The notes below the pieces were generated by a model. It was not told where the DNA came from. It did not search any database and saw only the letters and a list, made by a program, of their open reading frames with translations. Shown here piece after piece: positions 17,340 to 25,791 of a stretch of DNA of 64,000 nt (its first letter is position 1; each line of letters begins with the position of its first letter). The DNA is from Actomonas aquatica (GTDB lineage: Bacteria; Verrucomicrobiota; Verrucomicrobiia; Opitutales; Opitutaceae). A program made the position numbers and the translations under genes. The DNA lies in assembly GCF_019679435.2 (NCBI RefSeq), contig NZ_CP139781.1:4956001-5020000 (forward strand), in the 5' to 3' direction.

Positions 17340-18551
17340 ATGGACACGCAGACTGTTGAGACGGGAAAACCGGCGGTGACGGTGCTGAGCGGCTTTCTGG
17401 GCGCCGGCAAAACGACCTTGTTGCGACATGTGTTGGCGCAGGCGGAGGGGCGGCGCTGGGCGGCGGTGGTCAACGACGTGGCGGCGCTCAACATCGACGG
17501 GGCGGTGGTGGAGAACCTGGGCGGGAGCGGCGGCGCCGAGGTGGTGAAGCTGGAGAACGGCTGTGTGTGCTGTTCGAACCGCGATGACTTGGGGGAGGGC
17601 TTGGCGCGACTGGCGGCGGAGGGGGAGTTCGCGCACATCTTCGTCGAAGCCTCGGGCGTGGCGGAGCCGCGGGCGCTGGCGCAGTTGTTTGTGCAGAAGA
17701 ACCCGTTCGGGCGGTCGCTGGGGGATTTTTGTCAGTTGGCCAACTTGGTGACGGTGGTCGATGTGGCGGTGTTGGCGGAGCAGTTGCGCGACATGCGCGA
17801 TGGCACGTCGGCGGCCAAGAATCCGCCGGTGGTGCCGGGTGCGCCGCGGCCGTTGGTGGAGCTCATGCTGGAGCAGGTGGAGTGCGCCGATCTGGTGGTG
17901 CTCAATCAATGTGATCGCGCGGAGGCGGCCGACCTCGCCGCGGTGCGGGCGGCGGTGGCCGGGCTCAATTCGCGGGCGGAGGTGGTCGAGACCGAGCAGG
18001 GGCAGGTGGCGAGTGAGGTCATGGTCGACCGGATTCGGTTTGACGCGGCGGAGACGCTGGGCGGCGCGGCGTGGATTCGGTCGTTGAACGCGGTGGCGGC
18101 GGCGACGACATCGGCGCGTGGGGCGGCGGGCGAGGGCTTGGTGCGGAAGCCGGCGGCGGCGCGACACGAGGAGCGGTTTGGGCTGACGAGTCTGGTGTAT
18201 CAGGCGCGACGACCATTTCGGCGCGAGGCCTTGCGGGCGTGGGTGGAGGGCGGCGTGCCCGGGCTGGTGCGGGCGAAGGGGTTTTTGTGGCTGGCCGAGG
18301 CGCCGGACGAGATGGGGTTCCTGTCGCTGGCGGGTGGTATCAGCCGATGGGATACACTGAATCCGTGGTGGGCGGCGATGATTGAAGCCGGCCGGGCGAC
18401 GCGCGAGCAGTTGCCGCCGGGCGTGCGCGCGGCGTGGGTGGAACCGCACGGCGACCGTCGGCAGGAGTTGGTGTTCATCGGCGTGGGGCTCGACGAAGCC
18501 CAGCTGCGGGCGGCGCTCGATGCCTGCCTGGCCGGCGAGGCGACGGGGTAG
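17340..18551 (+). CDS. COG0523 (CobW-family) GTPase, putative metallochaperone
   Basis: 403 residues from the ATG at 17340 (MDTQTVETGK). Walker A is [11 protein letters not shown] at residues 18-28, the metal-binding CxCC motif is C75-V-C77-C78, and ASGVAEP and NQCD supply further GTPase motifs. A CobW C-terminal domain follows. Family members hydrolyse GTP to load zinc, cobalt or other metals into client proteins, and several are zinc-limitation genes. It is divergent from a TonB receptor, with shared operator-like dyads between them. The convergent amidase, CxxPGCP and WD40 genes follow on the other strand. Confidence 0.9.
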   Translation: MDTQTVETGKPAVTVLSGFLGAGKTTLLRHVLAQAEGRRWAAVVNDVAALNIDGAVVENLGGSGGAEVVKLENGCVCCSNRDDLGEGLARLAAEGEFAHIFVEASGVAEPRALAQLFVQKNPFGRSLGDFCQLANLVTVVDVAVLAEQLRDMRDGTSAAKNPPVVPGAPRPLVELMLEQVECADLVVLNQCDRAEAADLAAVRAAVAGLNSRAEVVETEQGQVASEVMVDRIRFDAAETLGGAAWIRSLNAVAAATTSARGAAGEGLVRKPAAARHEERFGLTSLVYQARRPFRREALRAWVEGGVPGLVRAKGFLWLAEAPDEMGFLSLAGGISRWDTLNPWWAAMIEAGRATREQLPPGVRAAWVEPHGDRRQELVFIGVGLDEAQLRAALDACLAGEATG

Positions 18552-18570
18552 GTTTTTACAGAAGCAGCGG

Positions 18571-18642
18571 ATGTCGGGCGTAAAGCCCGACCCACACCCT
18601 TGAAGAGAGTCTTACTTGTGGGTCGGGCTTTACGCCCGACAT
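18571..18642. repeat. Perfect 26-bp inverted repeat between convergent genes
   Basis: The arms 18571-18596 and 18617-18642 are exact reverse complements with a 20-nt spacer. Each arm is itself a small palindrome (TCGGGC-GTAAA-GCCCGA). Related single copies occur near 11728 and 34021. The site lies between the ends of convergent genes, where it could serve as a bidirectional terminator. Confidence 0.9.
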
Positions 18643-18762
18643 GAGCGCGTTACCCGATTCGACTTTCCCAGACACACCCTCAGGAAGAACGGGACGCTCT
18701 CCTGCCGAGCTCTCTTTCCCTCTGCTTCCTCCCGTGGGAACGCGGTGGTGCCCGGGGGCGCG

Positions 18763-19653
18763 TCAGGCGAAGCGTTTGAGGTCGCCGTAGGGGAAGTATT
18801 TGCCCGGGCAGAGGGTGTGGTTGAGGTCGACGCGTTTGTGCACGGTGACCTCCACGTTGGAGCGCACGTAGCCGGAGCAAAGGTAGTCGAGCAACTCGTT
18901 GACCGCGGCGCGCTGGCGGCGGGTGGGGCGATGGTTTTCGAAGTTGCCCACCATGCAGATGCCGATGCCGCTGTCGTTGACGCTGGTTTTGCGCACGTGG
19001 CCGCCGCGCAACTGCTTCTTCCACCGCGGACCGATCTCGATCTCGCCGTCGCCGGAGTCGCGGCCGTTGCCGATGACAAAGTGGTAGGCGAGCCCGTGTT
19101 CCATGCCGCGGCGCAGGTGAGCCTTGCCATAGATCTCGGCGTTGCCGGCTTCGATCGCGCTGTGGTGGCACACGATGTATTTCCAGCGGGAGGAATCGAC
19201 GCGGATCTTGTCGGTCGCGGCGATCACCGGGGCGAGGGCGGCGCTGTTGCTCGGCGCGCTGCCGCCGGAGGGCACGGAGAGTTTTTGGCCGACGCGGATG
19301 AGGTCGGACTTGAGATGGTTGACGCGCTTAAGCGTGCGGACGTCGGTGCCGTGGTGGCGGGCGATGAGGCCGAGGGTGTCTCCTTTTTTTACGACGTAGG
19401 TGGAAACCGTGGCGACCTGGGCCCCGCTCGGGATGGAGAGTTTTTGGCCCACCTTGATGAGTTCGGTGCGCAGGCCGTTGGCGTTCTTGATGGCCTTGAC
19501 GGTGGTGCCGTAGTCGCGGGCGATTTCGATGAGGGTGTCGCCTTTGCGCACGATATGCATCTGACCATCGGCCGCCCACAACGCGGTCGGTGCCGCCCAC
19601 AAAGCAAGGGCGGACCAGAGGGTGTGATGCAAAAACTCCCGGCGAGTAGGCAC
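18763..19653 (-). CDS. Tat-exported LysM N-acetylmuramoyl-L-alanine amidase
   Basis: About 296 residues from a GTG at 19653; longer frames run into the preceding gene. The N-terminus TRREFLHH plus a hydrophobic stretch ending ALWAAD matches a twin-arginine signal. Two LysM domains follow (MHIVRKGDTLIEIARDYGTT and TYVVKKGDTLGLIARHHGTD), each ending in LSIPSG or LSVPSG. The C-terminal domain is amidase_2/PGRP-like: KYIVCHHSAIEAG supplies the first zinc His, YHFVIGNG and GGHVRKTSVNDSGIGICMVG follow, and HKRVDLNHTLCPGKYFP supplies the last ligands. It should trim peptidoglycan in the periplasm. It follows the 92-residue gene by about 20 bp. Confidence 0.88.
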   Translation of the reverse strand: MPTRREFLHHTLWSALALWAAPTALWAADGQMHIVRKGDTLIEIARDYGTTVKAIKNANGLRTELIKVGQKLSIPSGAQVATVSTYVVKKGDTLGLIARHHGTDVRTLKRVNHLKSDLIRVGQKLSVPSGGSAPSNSAALAPVIAATDKIRVDSSRWKYIVCHHSAIEAGNAEIYGKAHLRRGMEHGLAYHFVIGNGRDSGDGEIEIGPRWKKQLRGGHVRKTSVNDSGIGICMVGNFENHRPTRRQRAAVNELLDYLCSGYVRSNVEVTVHKRVDLNHTLCPGKYFPYGDLKRFA

Positions 19654-19673
19654 GTGGCAGAGTATCAGGTCGG

Positions 19674-19952
19674 TCAAGCAGGGGACGGTTGCAGCGCCTG
19701 CTGGACGATAAATTTGGCGACGGCGTAGCGTTGTCGAGTGAGTTTCCAACGCCGGGTGGAACCGTCGGCCCCGAAGACGGCGATGTGGGTTTCGACCAGC
19801 GGGCAACCGGGGTCGACGCAGGCCGCTTCCATGACGCTCACCACGTCGTCCTCGCCGAGCTCGAGGATCTCGCGCACCCAGCCCTTAATGGCCTGTGTAT
19901 GGGAATCGTCGATACCGCTGCGCGTATCGGTGGCGGGGATGAGGTTGTGCAT
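19674..19952 (-). CDS. Small conserved protein with a CVDPGCP motif
   Basis: 92 residues, cytoplasmic, no membrane segment. The core AACVDPGCPLVETHIAVFG resembles a short family with a CxxPGCPxxET motif that I have seen beside metal-related and COG0523 genes. Its biochemical role is not known to me. The two cysteines could bind a metal. It lies between the amidase gene (about 20 bp downstream) and the WD40 gene (129 bp upstream, across a copy of the GA-rich inverted repeat), all on the minus strand. Confidence 0.75.
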   Translation of the reverse strand: MHNLIPATDTRSGIDDSHTQAIKGWVREILELGEDDVVSVMEAACVDPGCPLVETHIAVFGADGSTRRWKLTRQRYAVAKFIVQQALQPSPA

Positions 19953-19977
19953 GGGGATGGTTCGAATCTTTCGTCCT

Positions 19978-20072
19978 TCTCTTTCCTCTTTATCTTTATC
20001 CCGGTCGGTCGGATGGCGGGCGAATTTCGCTCAGTGGGGATAAAGAGAACGATAAAGAAGAAAGAGAAAGAG
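19978..20072. repeat. Interspersed inverted-repeat element, GA-rich arms (copy 2)
   Basis: The left arm TCTTTCCTCTTTATCTTTAT (from 19979), ending CCC, and the right arm GGGGATAAAGAGAACGATAA with its continuation (20036-20072) are imperfect complements. The arms match those of the copy at 11770-11874, while the central 30 bp differ. It sits between the WD40 gene and the small CxxPGCP gene. Confidence 0.85.
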
Positions 20073-20081
20073 CCTGCGGTC

Positions 20082-21098
20082 TCAGGCTTCGACGCGGAGG
20101 ACGTAGACGATGCCTTGTTCGCTGCCGATCGCGAGGTGTTGGTCGTCGGGGGACCAGGCGAGTTGGGTGGCGGCGCTGGGGAGTTTGACGTTGGCGCGCA
20201 GGGGTTGGCGGCGGTCGGGACTCCACAGGCGCACGGAGCCGTCGTCGGCGGCGGTGGCGAGTAGGCTGTGGCTGTTTTGAAACGCGACGGCGCACATCTT
20301 GGCGTCGTGCGGCAGCATGGCGGGTTCGCGGCCTTCGGGGCCGGCGCCCTGGCAGTCCCAGATGCAGCCTTCGCGACCGCCGCTGGTGGCGAGCCAGCGG
20401 CCGGTGTGATCGAAGGAGAGGTGCTTCACCTTGGATTCGTAGCCGCTCATGTGGAATTCCTGGTCCTCCTCGGGGAGCCAGAGGTGGACGGACGGATCCT
20501 GGTTGCCGGAGACGATCCAGCGGTTGTCGGCCGACCAGACGAGGGCGTGGATGCCGTTGTTGTAGGGGAACTCCTTTTGGGCGACGAAGTCATCGGCGTC
20601 CCAGAGCACGACGCCGCCGAAGTAGGCGGCGGCGAGAGCGCCGCCGGCGGGTTGCCAGGCGAGGGCGGTGAGGGTTTTGGGCGCGGGGGCAAAGGTGTGA
20701 CGCACGGTGCCGTCGGCCTGCAGGAGACTCAACGTGCGGCCGGCAGCGGCAGCGAGCAGGGGCGGGTGGAAGTCGGTGGCGGTCGACCACGCGAGGTGTT
20801 CGACCCAACCGCCGCCGAGGTCGACGGAGGCGGTCGCCTGACCGGCGGTCGTGTCCCAGAACTTCACCGCGCCGTCCTGGCCGCTGGTGGCGAGCAGGGG
20901 CTGGCTCGGGTGCCAAGCGAGGGCGTCGGTGCCGTCTTCGTGGCCGGCGAGGCTGTGTTGCACGGCGCCGTTGGTCGCGGCGAAGAGCGTGATGGGGCCA
21001 TCGGTCGCGGCGGCGGCCAAGGTCTGGCCGTCGGCAGACCAACCGAGGTCGATCACGTAATCTTCAAGGGTGGCGGCCCAGTGCTTCGTCAACTGCAT
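20082..21098 (-). CDS. WD40-repeat protein
   Basis: 338 residues from the ATG at 21098 (MQLTKHWAATLEDYV), with no signal peptide. About seven WD-like blades can be counted, for example TDALAWHPSQPLLATSGQDG followed by AVKFWD, then IHALVWSADNRWIVSGNQDP and MCAVAFQNSHSLLATAADDG leading to SVRLWSPD. It should fold as a beta-propeller and act as a protein-binding scaffold in the cytoplasm. The propeller is complete, unlike the multi-domain WD40 kinases of related bacteria. Its neighbourhood with a COG0523 GTPase suggests a partner role in metal delivery. That is inference. Confidence 0.88.
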   Translation of the reverse strand: MQLTKHWAATLEDYVIDLGWSADGQTLAAAATDGPITLFAATNGAVQHSLAGHEDGTDALAWHPSQPLLATSGQDGAVKFWDTTAGQATASVDLGGGWVEHLAWSTATDFHPPLLAAAAGRTLSLLQADGTVRHTFAPAPKTLTALAWQPAGGALAAAYFGGVVLWDADDFVAQKEFPYNNGIHALVWSADNRWIVSGNQDPSVHLWLPEEDQEFHMSGYESKVKHLSFDHTGRWLATSGGREGCIWDCQGAGPEGREPAMLPHDAKMCAVAFQNSHSLLATAADDGSVRLWSPDRRQPLRANVKLPSAATQLAWSPDDQHLAIGSEQGIVYVLRVEA

Positions 21099-21219
21099 GG
21101 GCTGAAGTGAGCGAGGGGTCGGGTCCGGTGCAAGGGCGGACCGGGGGGCGGGGCGCATATATCAAACGGTAGCGACGGCGGCGTCGCGGGCCGGCGCCGA
21201 AACGGATTCTTCGATCAAC

Positions 21220-22482
21220 GTGCCCTCCACCGCCCCTGTTGCTCGCCCGTCGTTTTGGCGTCGGATCTCGTTGGTGCAATGGATGCTGATCGCGGTGGTG
21301 ATCGGCATCCCGCTGGGCTTCATTGCGCCGGAGTTTTCGGCGTCGTTGAAGATCGTGAGCGACGTGTTTTTGCGGCTCATTCGCGCGATCATTGCGCCGG
21401 TGCTTTTTGGTGTGTTGGTGCGGGCGATCGGGGGCGGCGGTTCGGTGCGCGATCTCGGGCGGTTGGGTTGGGAGGCGTTGGTGTGCTTCGAAGTGTTTAC
21501 GACGCTGGCGCTGCTGGGCGGTTGGGGGATCGCGTTGTTGTTGCGGCCGGGCGTGGGCGTGGAGATTCCGGGGGCGAGTGAAGCGGTGGTGGCGCAAACG
21601 GTGGCGTTTGATCAGGTGATCCTCAACGCGGTGCCGACCAGTTTGATCGACGCCATGGCGCGGGGTGACGTGCTGCAGATGGTGGTGTTCTGCACGATCT
21701 TTGGCGTGGCTTGCATGCTGGCGGGTGAGAAGGCCAGGCCGGTGCTCGACTTCGCCGGCTCACTGGCGGACGTGGCGTTTAAGTTTACGCACGTGATCAT
21801 GTATCTCGCGCCGCCTGCGGTGTTGGCCGCGATGGCATCGACGGTGGCGGCGGGGGGGCTGGATGTGCTGGTGGGGTTGCTAAAACTCTTTGTCGCGGCG
21901 TGGGCGTCGCAGCTCGGTTTTATGGTGCTGGTGTTGGGGGGAGCGCTGGTGGCGTTTCGGGTGCCGCTGCGACGTTTTATTCACTTCATGCGCGAGCCCT
22001 TTCTGGTGGCGTTTGCGACCACCTCGAGTGCGGCGGCGCTGCCGCACACCTTGGAGGACATCGAACGCTTCGGCGTGCCGCGGCGGGTGATCGGCATGGT
22101 GGCGCCGCTGAGCATCAGCCTGAACCTCAACGGCAGCACCCTGCACATCGCACTGGCGACGGTGTTTGTGGCGCAGGCGGCGGGCATCTCGTTGTCGCTG
22201 GAGCAGCAGCTGCTGATGTTGGCGACGTTGAAGATCACGACCAAGGGCGTGGCGGGCATTCCGCGGGCCAACTTCGTGGTGTTGGCGGCGCTGTTTCAAA
22301 ACTTCGGGCTGCCGCTCGAAGGCCTGGCGGTGTTGCTGGGCATCGACGCGCTGATCGATCCGATTCGCACCAGCGTGAATGTGGTGGGGCATGGCGTGGC
22401 GCCGGCGGTGGTGGCGCGTTGGGAAGGTGCCACGTTTCCGACGGACGTGCCGACGGACGACGCGCCGCGAAGCGCACCGTGA
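21220..22482 (+). CDS. Dicarboxylate/amino acid:cation symporter (DAACS family)
   Basis: 420 residues from a GTG at 21220. Multiple hydrophobic segments begin at VQWMLIAVVIGIPLGFI. The family's re-entrant serine motif appears as ATTSSAAALPHTLE, the NMDGT-type motif as LNLNGSTLH, and the substrate-binding segment as IDPIRTSVNVVGH. Members import glutamate, aspartate or C4-dicarboxylates with Na+ or H+. The gene is divergent from the WD40 gene with about 120 bp between starts and is followed by an unrelated PEP-CTERM gene. Confidence 0.93.
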   Translation: MPSTAPVARPSFWRRISLVQWMLIAVVIGIPLGFIAPEFSASLKIVSDVFLRLIRAIIAPVLFGVLVRAIGGGGSVRDLGRLGWEALVCFEVFTTLALLGGWGIALLLRPGVGVEIPGASEAVVAQTVAFDQVILNAVPTSLIDAMARGDVLQMVVFCTIFGVACMLAGEKARPVLDFAGSLADVAFKFTHVIMYLAPPAVLAAMASTVAAGGLDVLVGLLKLFVAAWASQLGFMVLVLGGALVAFRVPLRRFIHFMREPFLVAFATTSSAAALPHTLEDIERFGVPRRVIGMVAPLSISLNLNGSTLHIALATVFVAQAAGISLSLEQQLLMLATLKITTKGVAGIPRANFVVLAALFQNFGLPLEGLAVLLGIDALIDPIRTSVNVVGHGVAPAVVARWEGATFPTDVPTDDAPRSAP

Positions 22483-22585
22483 TGGGGGCGGCAGGTGGTT
22501 ATACGGCCCTTCACCTGAACTCATAATGCGCAGGACCAATTGGTTATGGATTGAGAGGATGTGGCCCGGCTGAGATGCCGTGAGC

Positions 22586-23257
22586 ATGCGTAGGTTGATT
22601 CTCCTGTTTGGCGCGCTGGCTTGGCTGGGGGGAGCCGTCCACGCGCAACTCGTCCTGTCCACGTCGAACACCTTGGGGACGTATGCCAGCTTCTGGCAAA
22701 CGAGCGGGGGAGACTGGTTGCCGACCGAAACGATTGATGGCGATTTCGCCAATACGAACGGCTGGGCGATCTCGCCGCAACAGGCGACGCCGCAGTGGAT
22801 GCGGTGGGACGTGGCGGATGGCACGGCGGGGGTCTATACGTTGACGTTGTCGTTCAACTTCGGCGCCTCCCACGTGCTCAAAAGCTACAGCCTTTCGTGG
22901 TCGGATGACGATGCCAGCACGTGGCATACGATCACGGACTACACGGCGTTGCAGTCGGTGGGAGGCGCGACGTTGACGGTTAATGAGAGCGGACTGCTGT
23001 CGGCGGGAAGCCTGGTGACGGATCAACACGTGCTGACCACCTCGACCTTGGGCGCGATCACCAACCTGCGCATCGATACGCCGTCGTTACCCGGCTATTC
23101 GAGCTCCGACAATTTTGTGCTGACGGAGTTTCAAGCGTCCGTTTCGGCCGTGCCGGAACCGGCCAATGTGGCTCTGGGCGCGGGTGCTTTGGTGATGGGT
23201 TGGGTGCTGTTGCGCCGTCGCCGTCGTGGTCGTGGTCGCGTGAGTGCGGCTGCTTGA
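22586..23257 (+). CDS. PEP-CTERM surface protein with a discoidin-like beta-sandwich
   Basis: About 223 residues. The ATG at 22586 (MRRLILLFGAL) is preferred to the GTG two codons before. A signal peptide ends at AVHAQ. The middle, with DGDFANTNGWAISPQQ and TLTLSFNFGASHVLKSY, resembles F5/8-type C (discoidin) folds. The C-terminus has VPEPANVALGAGALVMG, a hydrophobic helix and then an Arg-rich tail, the PEP-CTERM sorting signal processed by exosortase. It is likely linked to exopolysaccharide or surface display. No exosortase is in the window. Confidence 0.88.
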   Translation: MRRLILLFGALAWLGGAVHAQLVLSTSNTLGTYASFWQTSGGDWLPTETIDGDFANTNGWAISPQQATPQWMRWDVADGTAGVYTLTLSFNFGASHVLKSYSLSWSDDDASTWHTITDYTALQSVGGATLTVNESGLLSAGSLVTDQHVLTTSTLGAITNLRIDTPSLPGYSSSDNFVLTEFQASVSAVPEPANVALGAGALVMGWVLLRRRRRGRGRVSAAA

Positions 23258-23452
23258 AGCGGCTGACGCGGGCGAGGGGCGAAGGGGGCGAGTCGGTGCA
23301 GCGGAAACCCGCGCTATCGACGCGGTCCTTGTAATAGCGTTGGATGGTCGGGGTTTCATTTCACGGTGAACGCTGTCCGACTTCCCTTTCCCTTTCTGCC
23401 GGCCTGGATGGCTACGCTGCTCGCAGTGTGGTTTGAACCGGCGACCGGAGAT

Positions 23453-24043
23453 ATGGCGGACCAGGCCGGAGCGGCGGAGGATGGCGAGGCGGAGGCGCAG
23501 GGCGAGGAACTGGAGGTGACGTGGCTGCGTCGGGTGGCGGCGGGCGATGAGCGGGCTATGCAGTTGCTCTTCGATCGGTGGAAACTGCCGTTGCTGAGCT
23601 TTTTTTATCGGTCACTCGGGTCGAATGCCGATGCCGAGGACCTGACACTGGAGGTGTTTGTGCGGGTGCATCGGGCGGCGGCGCGTTATCGGCCGCAGGC
23701 GAAGTTTTCCACCTACCTGTTTCAGATCGCGCACAACCTCCTGCGCAACGAGCGGCGGCGGCGGCGGCGCAAGCCGGCCGATCCGGTGCCGCCGGAGACC
23801 TTTGACTACACGCTGGCGGATGACGACGGGAGCGCCCGACGGCTGGCGGAGTTGGAGGAACTGTTTCAACGGGCGCTGGCGCAGTTGCCCGAAAAATACC
23901 GCACGCCGTTGCTGCTCCTGCAGCAGCAGCAGATGGCCGCAGCCGAGGCGGCGACCGTGCTCGGCATCACCGAAAACTCCCTGCGCGTCCTGGTGCATCG
24001 CGGACGCCAAATGCTTAAAACCCAAATGGAGGCGTTGTCATGA
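23453..24043 (+). CDS. ECF-family RNA polymerase sigma factor
   Basis: About 196 residues from the ATG at 23453, which is preceded by GGAG at a good distance. The upstream extension from a GTG at 23366 is less likely. Region 2 reads AMQLLFDRWKLPLLSFFYRS, DAEDLTLEVFVRVHRAA and FSTYLFQIAHNLLRNERRRR. Region 4 reads LPEKYRTPLLLLQQQQ and AEAATVLGITENSLRVLVHR. The stop overlaps the ATG of the next gene (ATGA), which encodes a probable membrane regulator. The 110 bp before this start show nothing else. Confidence 0.9.
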   Translation: MADQAGAAEDGEAEAQGEELEVTWLRRVAAGDERAMQLLFDRWKLPLLSFFYRSLGSNADAEDLTLEVFVRVHRAAARYRPQAKFSTYLFQIAHNLLRNERRRRRRKPADPVPPETFDYTLADDDGSARRLAELEELFQRALAQLPEKYRTPLLLLQQQQMAAAEAATVLGITENSLRVLVHRGRQMLKTQMEALS

Positions 24044-24471
24044 ACTCAGCCACATCCTCAACCCCGACCGGCCCCGATCCGCGCGACGGGGAAATCGATC
24101 AACTACTGGCCAGTCGTTTCCGCGACACCACTCCGGCCTTTGAGCGGCGCTGGGTGGACCTACAACGGGAGCTGCGACGAGGCGCCGCGGAAGGCGCACG
24201 TCTGCGGCCGGCGCGTCGGTGGTCGCGGCCTGCGTGGTGGGGTGGGGCGCTGGTCGCGTTGAGCGGGGCGGCGGCGGCGCTGCTGCTGGTGCTGCGGCCG
24301 ACGGTGGCGCCGACCCCGAATCCGACGGCGACGGCGGCGGCGGAGTATTCACCGGCCTTTGTCGAGCTGCTCGAAATCAACGACCTGCTGCATGAGGCGT
24401 CGCCGTTGCTCGACGCTGAGAACCGGGATGCCTTGCTCCACCTGGCGGCGGCTCCCACGTCCCACACCTGA
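24040..24471 (+). CDS. Probable anti-sigma/regulator partner with one membrane helix
   Basis: 143 residues: a cytoplasmic N-terminus (RDGEIDQLLASRFRDTTPAF), a single helix (WWGGALVALSGAAAALLLVL, about residues 66-86), and a periplasmic tail ending ALLHLAAAP. There is no zinc-binding anti-sigma motif. Translational overlap with the sigma gene and one-helix topology suggest that it controls the sigma factor. Sequence similarity alone does not prove this. Confidence 0.7.
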   Translation: MNSATSSTPTGPDPRDGEIDQLLASRFRDTTPAFERRWVDLQRELRRGAAEGARLRPARRWSRPAWWGGALVALSGAAAALLLVLRPTVAPTPNPTATAAAEYSPAFVELLEINDLLHEASPLLDAENRDALLHLAAAPTSHT

Positions 24472-24491
24472 ATTTGATTGGAGGAATCGCC

Positions 24492-24983
24492 ATGAAACCA
24501 CGCGTCTGGATCTCGATCGTAGTGTTGTCGGCCTCGTTGCCGTTGAACCCGTTGTGGGCCCAGCACGGACCGCCCCCCGGGGCGGGTCCGCGAGCCGGTG
24601 GCGGTGTCGGCGGTGCTGGCGCCGCCGGGGCGGGTGAGACCGCGGCGGTGGAGAAGTTTCTCAGTCTTTCCGACACCGAGCTCGATCAGCTGCTGGCGGC
24701 GATCCAACGCATTCGCGCGATGACGCCGGAGCAGCGTGTCGCCTTGCTTGAGCAGATGCAGCGCTATCGGGCGTTGCCGGACGGCGAACGGGCGAAGCTT
24801 CGGCAAGGGTGGGGCATGGTGTCGCCCGAAATCCAGGACGCCTGGCGTGCGATGATGCAGCAGGCGACGCCGGAGCGAAGGGCGGAGATCCAACGGGAAT
24901 TGCAAAGCCTCGCTCCCGCGGAGCGCACGGCGCGGCGACGCGAACTGGCCGAGGCGTATTTGGCCGCGCAGGACACGCCGTAG
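24492..24983 (+). CDS. Secreted DUF3106/Spy-like helical protein
   Basis: 163 residues. The ATG at 24492 follows a strong GGAGG. The signal peptide ends at LWAQH, and a Gly/Pro-rich linker follows. The mature region has repeated helices with MTPEQRVALLEQMQRYRALP and ATPERRAEIQRELQ, typical of DUF3106 and of Spy/CpxP-type periplasmic helpers that sense or buffer damaged proteins or metals. It is the third gene of the sigma operon, so it is probably either a target or a sensor component. Confidence 0.75.
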   Translation: MKPRVWISIVVLSASLPLNPLWAQHGPPPGAGPRAGGGVGGAGAAGAGETAAVEKFLSLSDTELDQLLAAIQRIRAMTPEQRVALLEQMQRYRALPDGERAKLRQGWGMVSPEIQDAWRAMMQQATPERRAEIQRELQSLAPAERTARRRELAEAYLAAQDTP

Positions 24984-25035
24984 TGCCGGAGTGCGCCGAC
25001 GTCGTCGTCGGTCGGCGTGGGTGTGTGTCGGGACT

Positions 25036-25096
25036 GCCGAGGCTGGAAGCCTCGGCCACGGTGCGGGGAGGGAAGTGGGCACGGCATCTTGCCGTG
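25036..25096. repeat. Two variable-stem palindromes
   Basis: CCGAGGCTGGAAGCCTCGG (25037-25055) and CACGGCATCTTGCCGTG (25080-25096) are short perfect or near-perfect hairpins in the gap between convergent genes. They belong to the same style as the clusters at 39510-39895 and 50801-51082. The remainder of 24984-25158 shows no gene. Confidence 0.75.
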
Positions 25097-25158
25097 GTCG
25101 TTTGGTCGGCCGCTCAGGGTGGCGGGGAGGTTTGATGAAACCGACGGAGACAATCGTG

Positions 25159-25197
25159 AAAAAAAATAAAGCCGACCGCTTGGTGAGCGCGGCCGGC
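25159..25197 (-). terminator. Rho-independent terminator
   Basis: Read on the minus strand, GCCGGCCGC and GCGGTCGGC form a stem with one imperfect pair, followed by TTTATTTTTTTT. It sits about 50 bp after the stop codon of the glycine-rich protein gene at 25249-25668. Confidence 0.85.
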
Positions 25198-25248
25198 TGA
25201 TCGGGCGGATGGGACCGTCGGCGGTCCCGGGGAAGGGGGAGGGGGCGC

Positions 25249-25668
25249 TTAACCGCTGGGAGGATTGGGGCAGTTGGCGTTGTTGCCGGAGCCGTTGCGC
25301 GGTCCACGGCCGGGGGCGTTGGTGCGACCCGAACCATCCTGCAATGGCGTGCCGGTGGCGTTGGGGTTGCCCTTGCCGACTGCCTTGCCGGAGCCGTTGC
25401 GTTGCGCGTTCGTATTGGCGTTGGCACTACCCTGGTTTTGACCGCGGCCCAGGCGATTGGTGGCGGCGCCGGTGCCATCAAGGCGCGGCGATGAGAGACA
25501 GGTGCCGGTGTTGCCTCGGCCGCCGCCGAAGCCTCCGCCAGCCCCGCGGCCGCCGCATCCACCACCACCGCCACCGCCACCGCCTCCACCCCGGGCGGCG
25601 AGCGCCGTGGAGCTGAGCAGCAGGCTGGAACCGAGGAGAGCGGAGAGAAAAACGAGTTTTGATTTCAT
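25249..25668 (-). CDS. Secreted Gly/Asn-rich low-complexity protein
   Basis: 139 residues. The signal peptide MKSKLVFLSALLGSSLLLSS ends near ALAARG. It is followed by a poly-Gly run with a CGGRGAGGGFGGGRG stretch and then an Asn/Gly/Ser/Arg-rich tail containing three cysteines in total. No fold is recognisable. It has its own clear terminator. It may be a matrix or surface protein. Nothing in the sequence gives a specific function. Confidence 0.7.
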   Translation of the reverse strand: MKSKLVFLSALLGSSLLLSSTALAARGGGGGGGGGGGCGGRGAGGGFGGGRGNTGTCLSSPRLDGTGAATNRLGRGQNQGSANANTNAQRNGSGKAVGKGNPNATGTPLQDGSGRTNAPGRGPRNGSGNNANCPNPPSG

Positions 25669-25791
25669 GATAATTTCCTTTCACGGGGTTCAACCCCGCT
25701 GCGCTCGCGGCATTACAGGCCGGCGGAAATTTTTGAGGGGCTGTAATGGAGGACCGGGATCTGGGGTTTCACCGCCGAAACCTCTCTCCCT

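Noticed and set aside
18571..18642. Insertion sequence end or IS remnant
   Set aside because: The perfect inverted repeat has only a 20-nt spacer, with no transposase frame and no visible target duplication.
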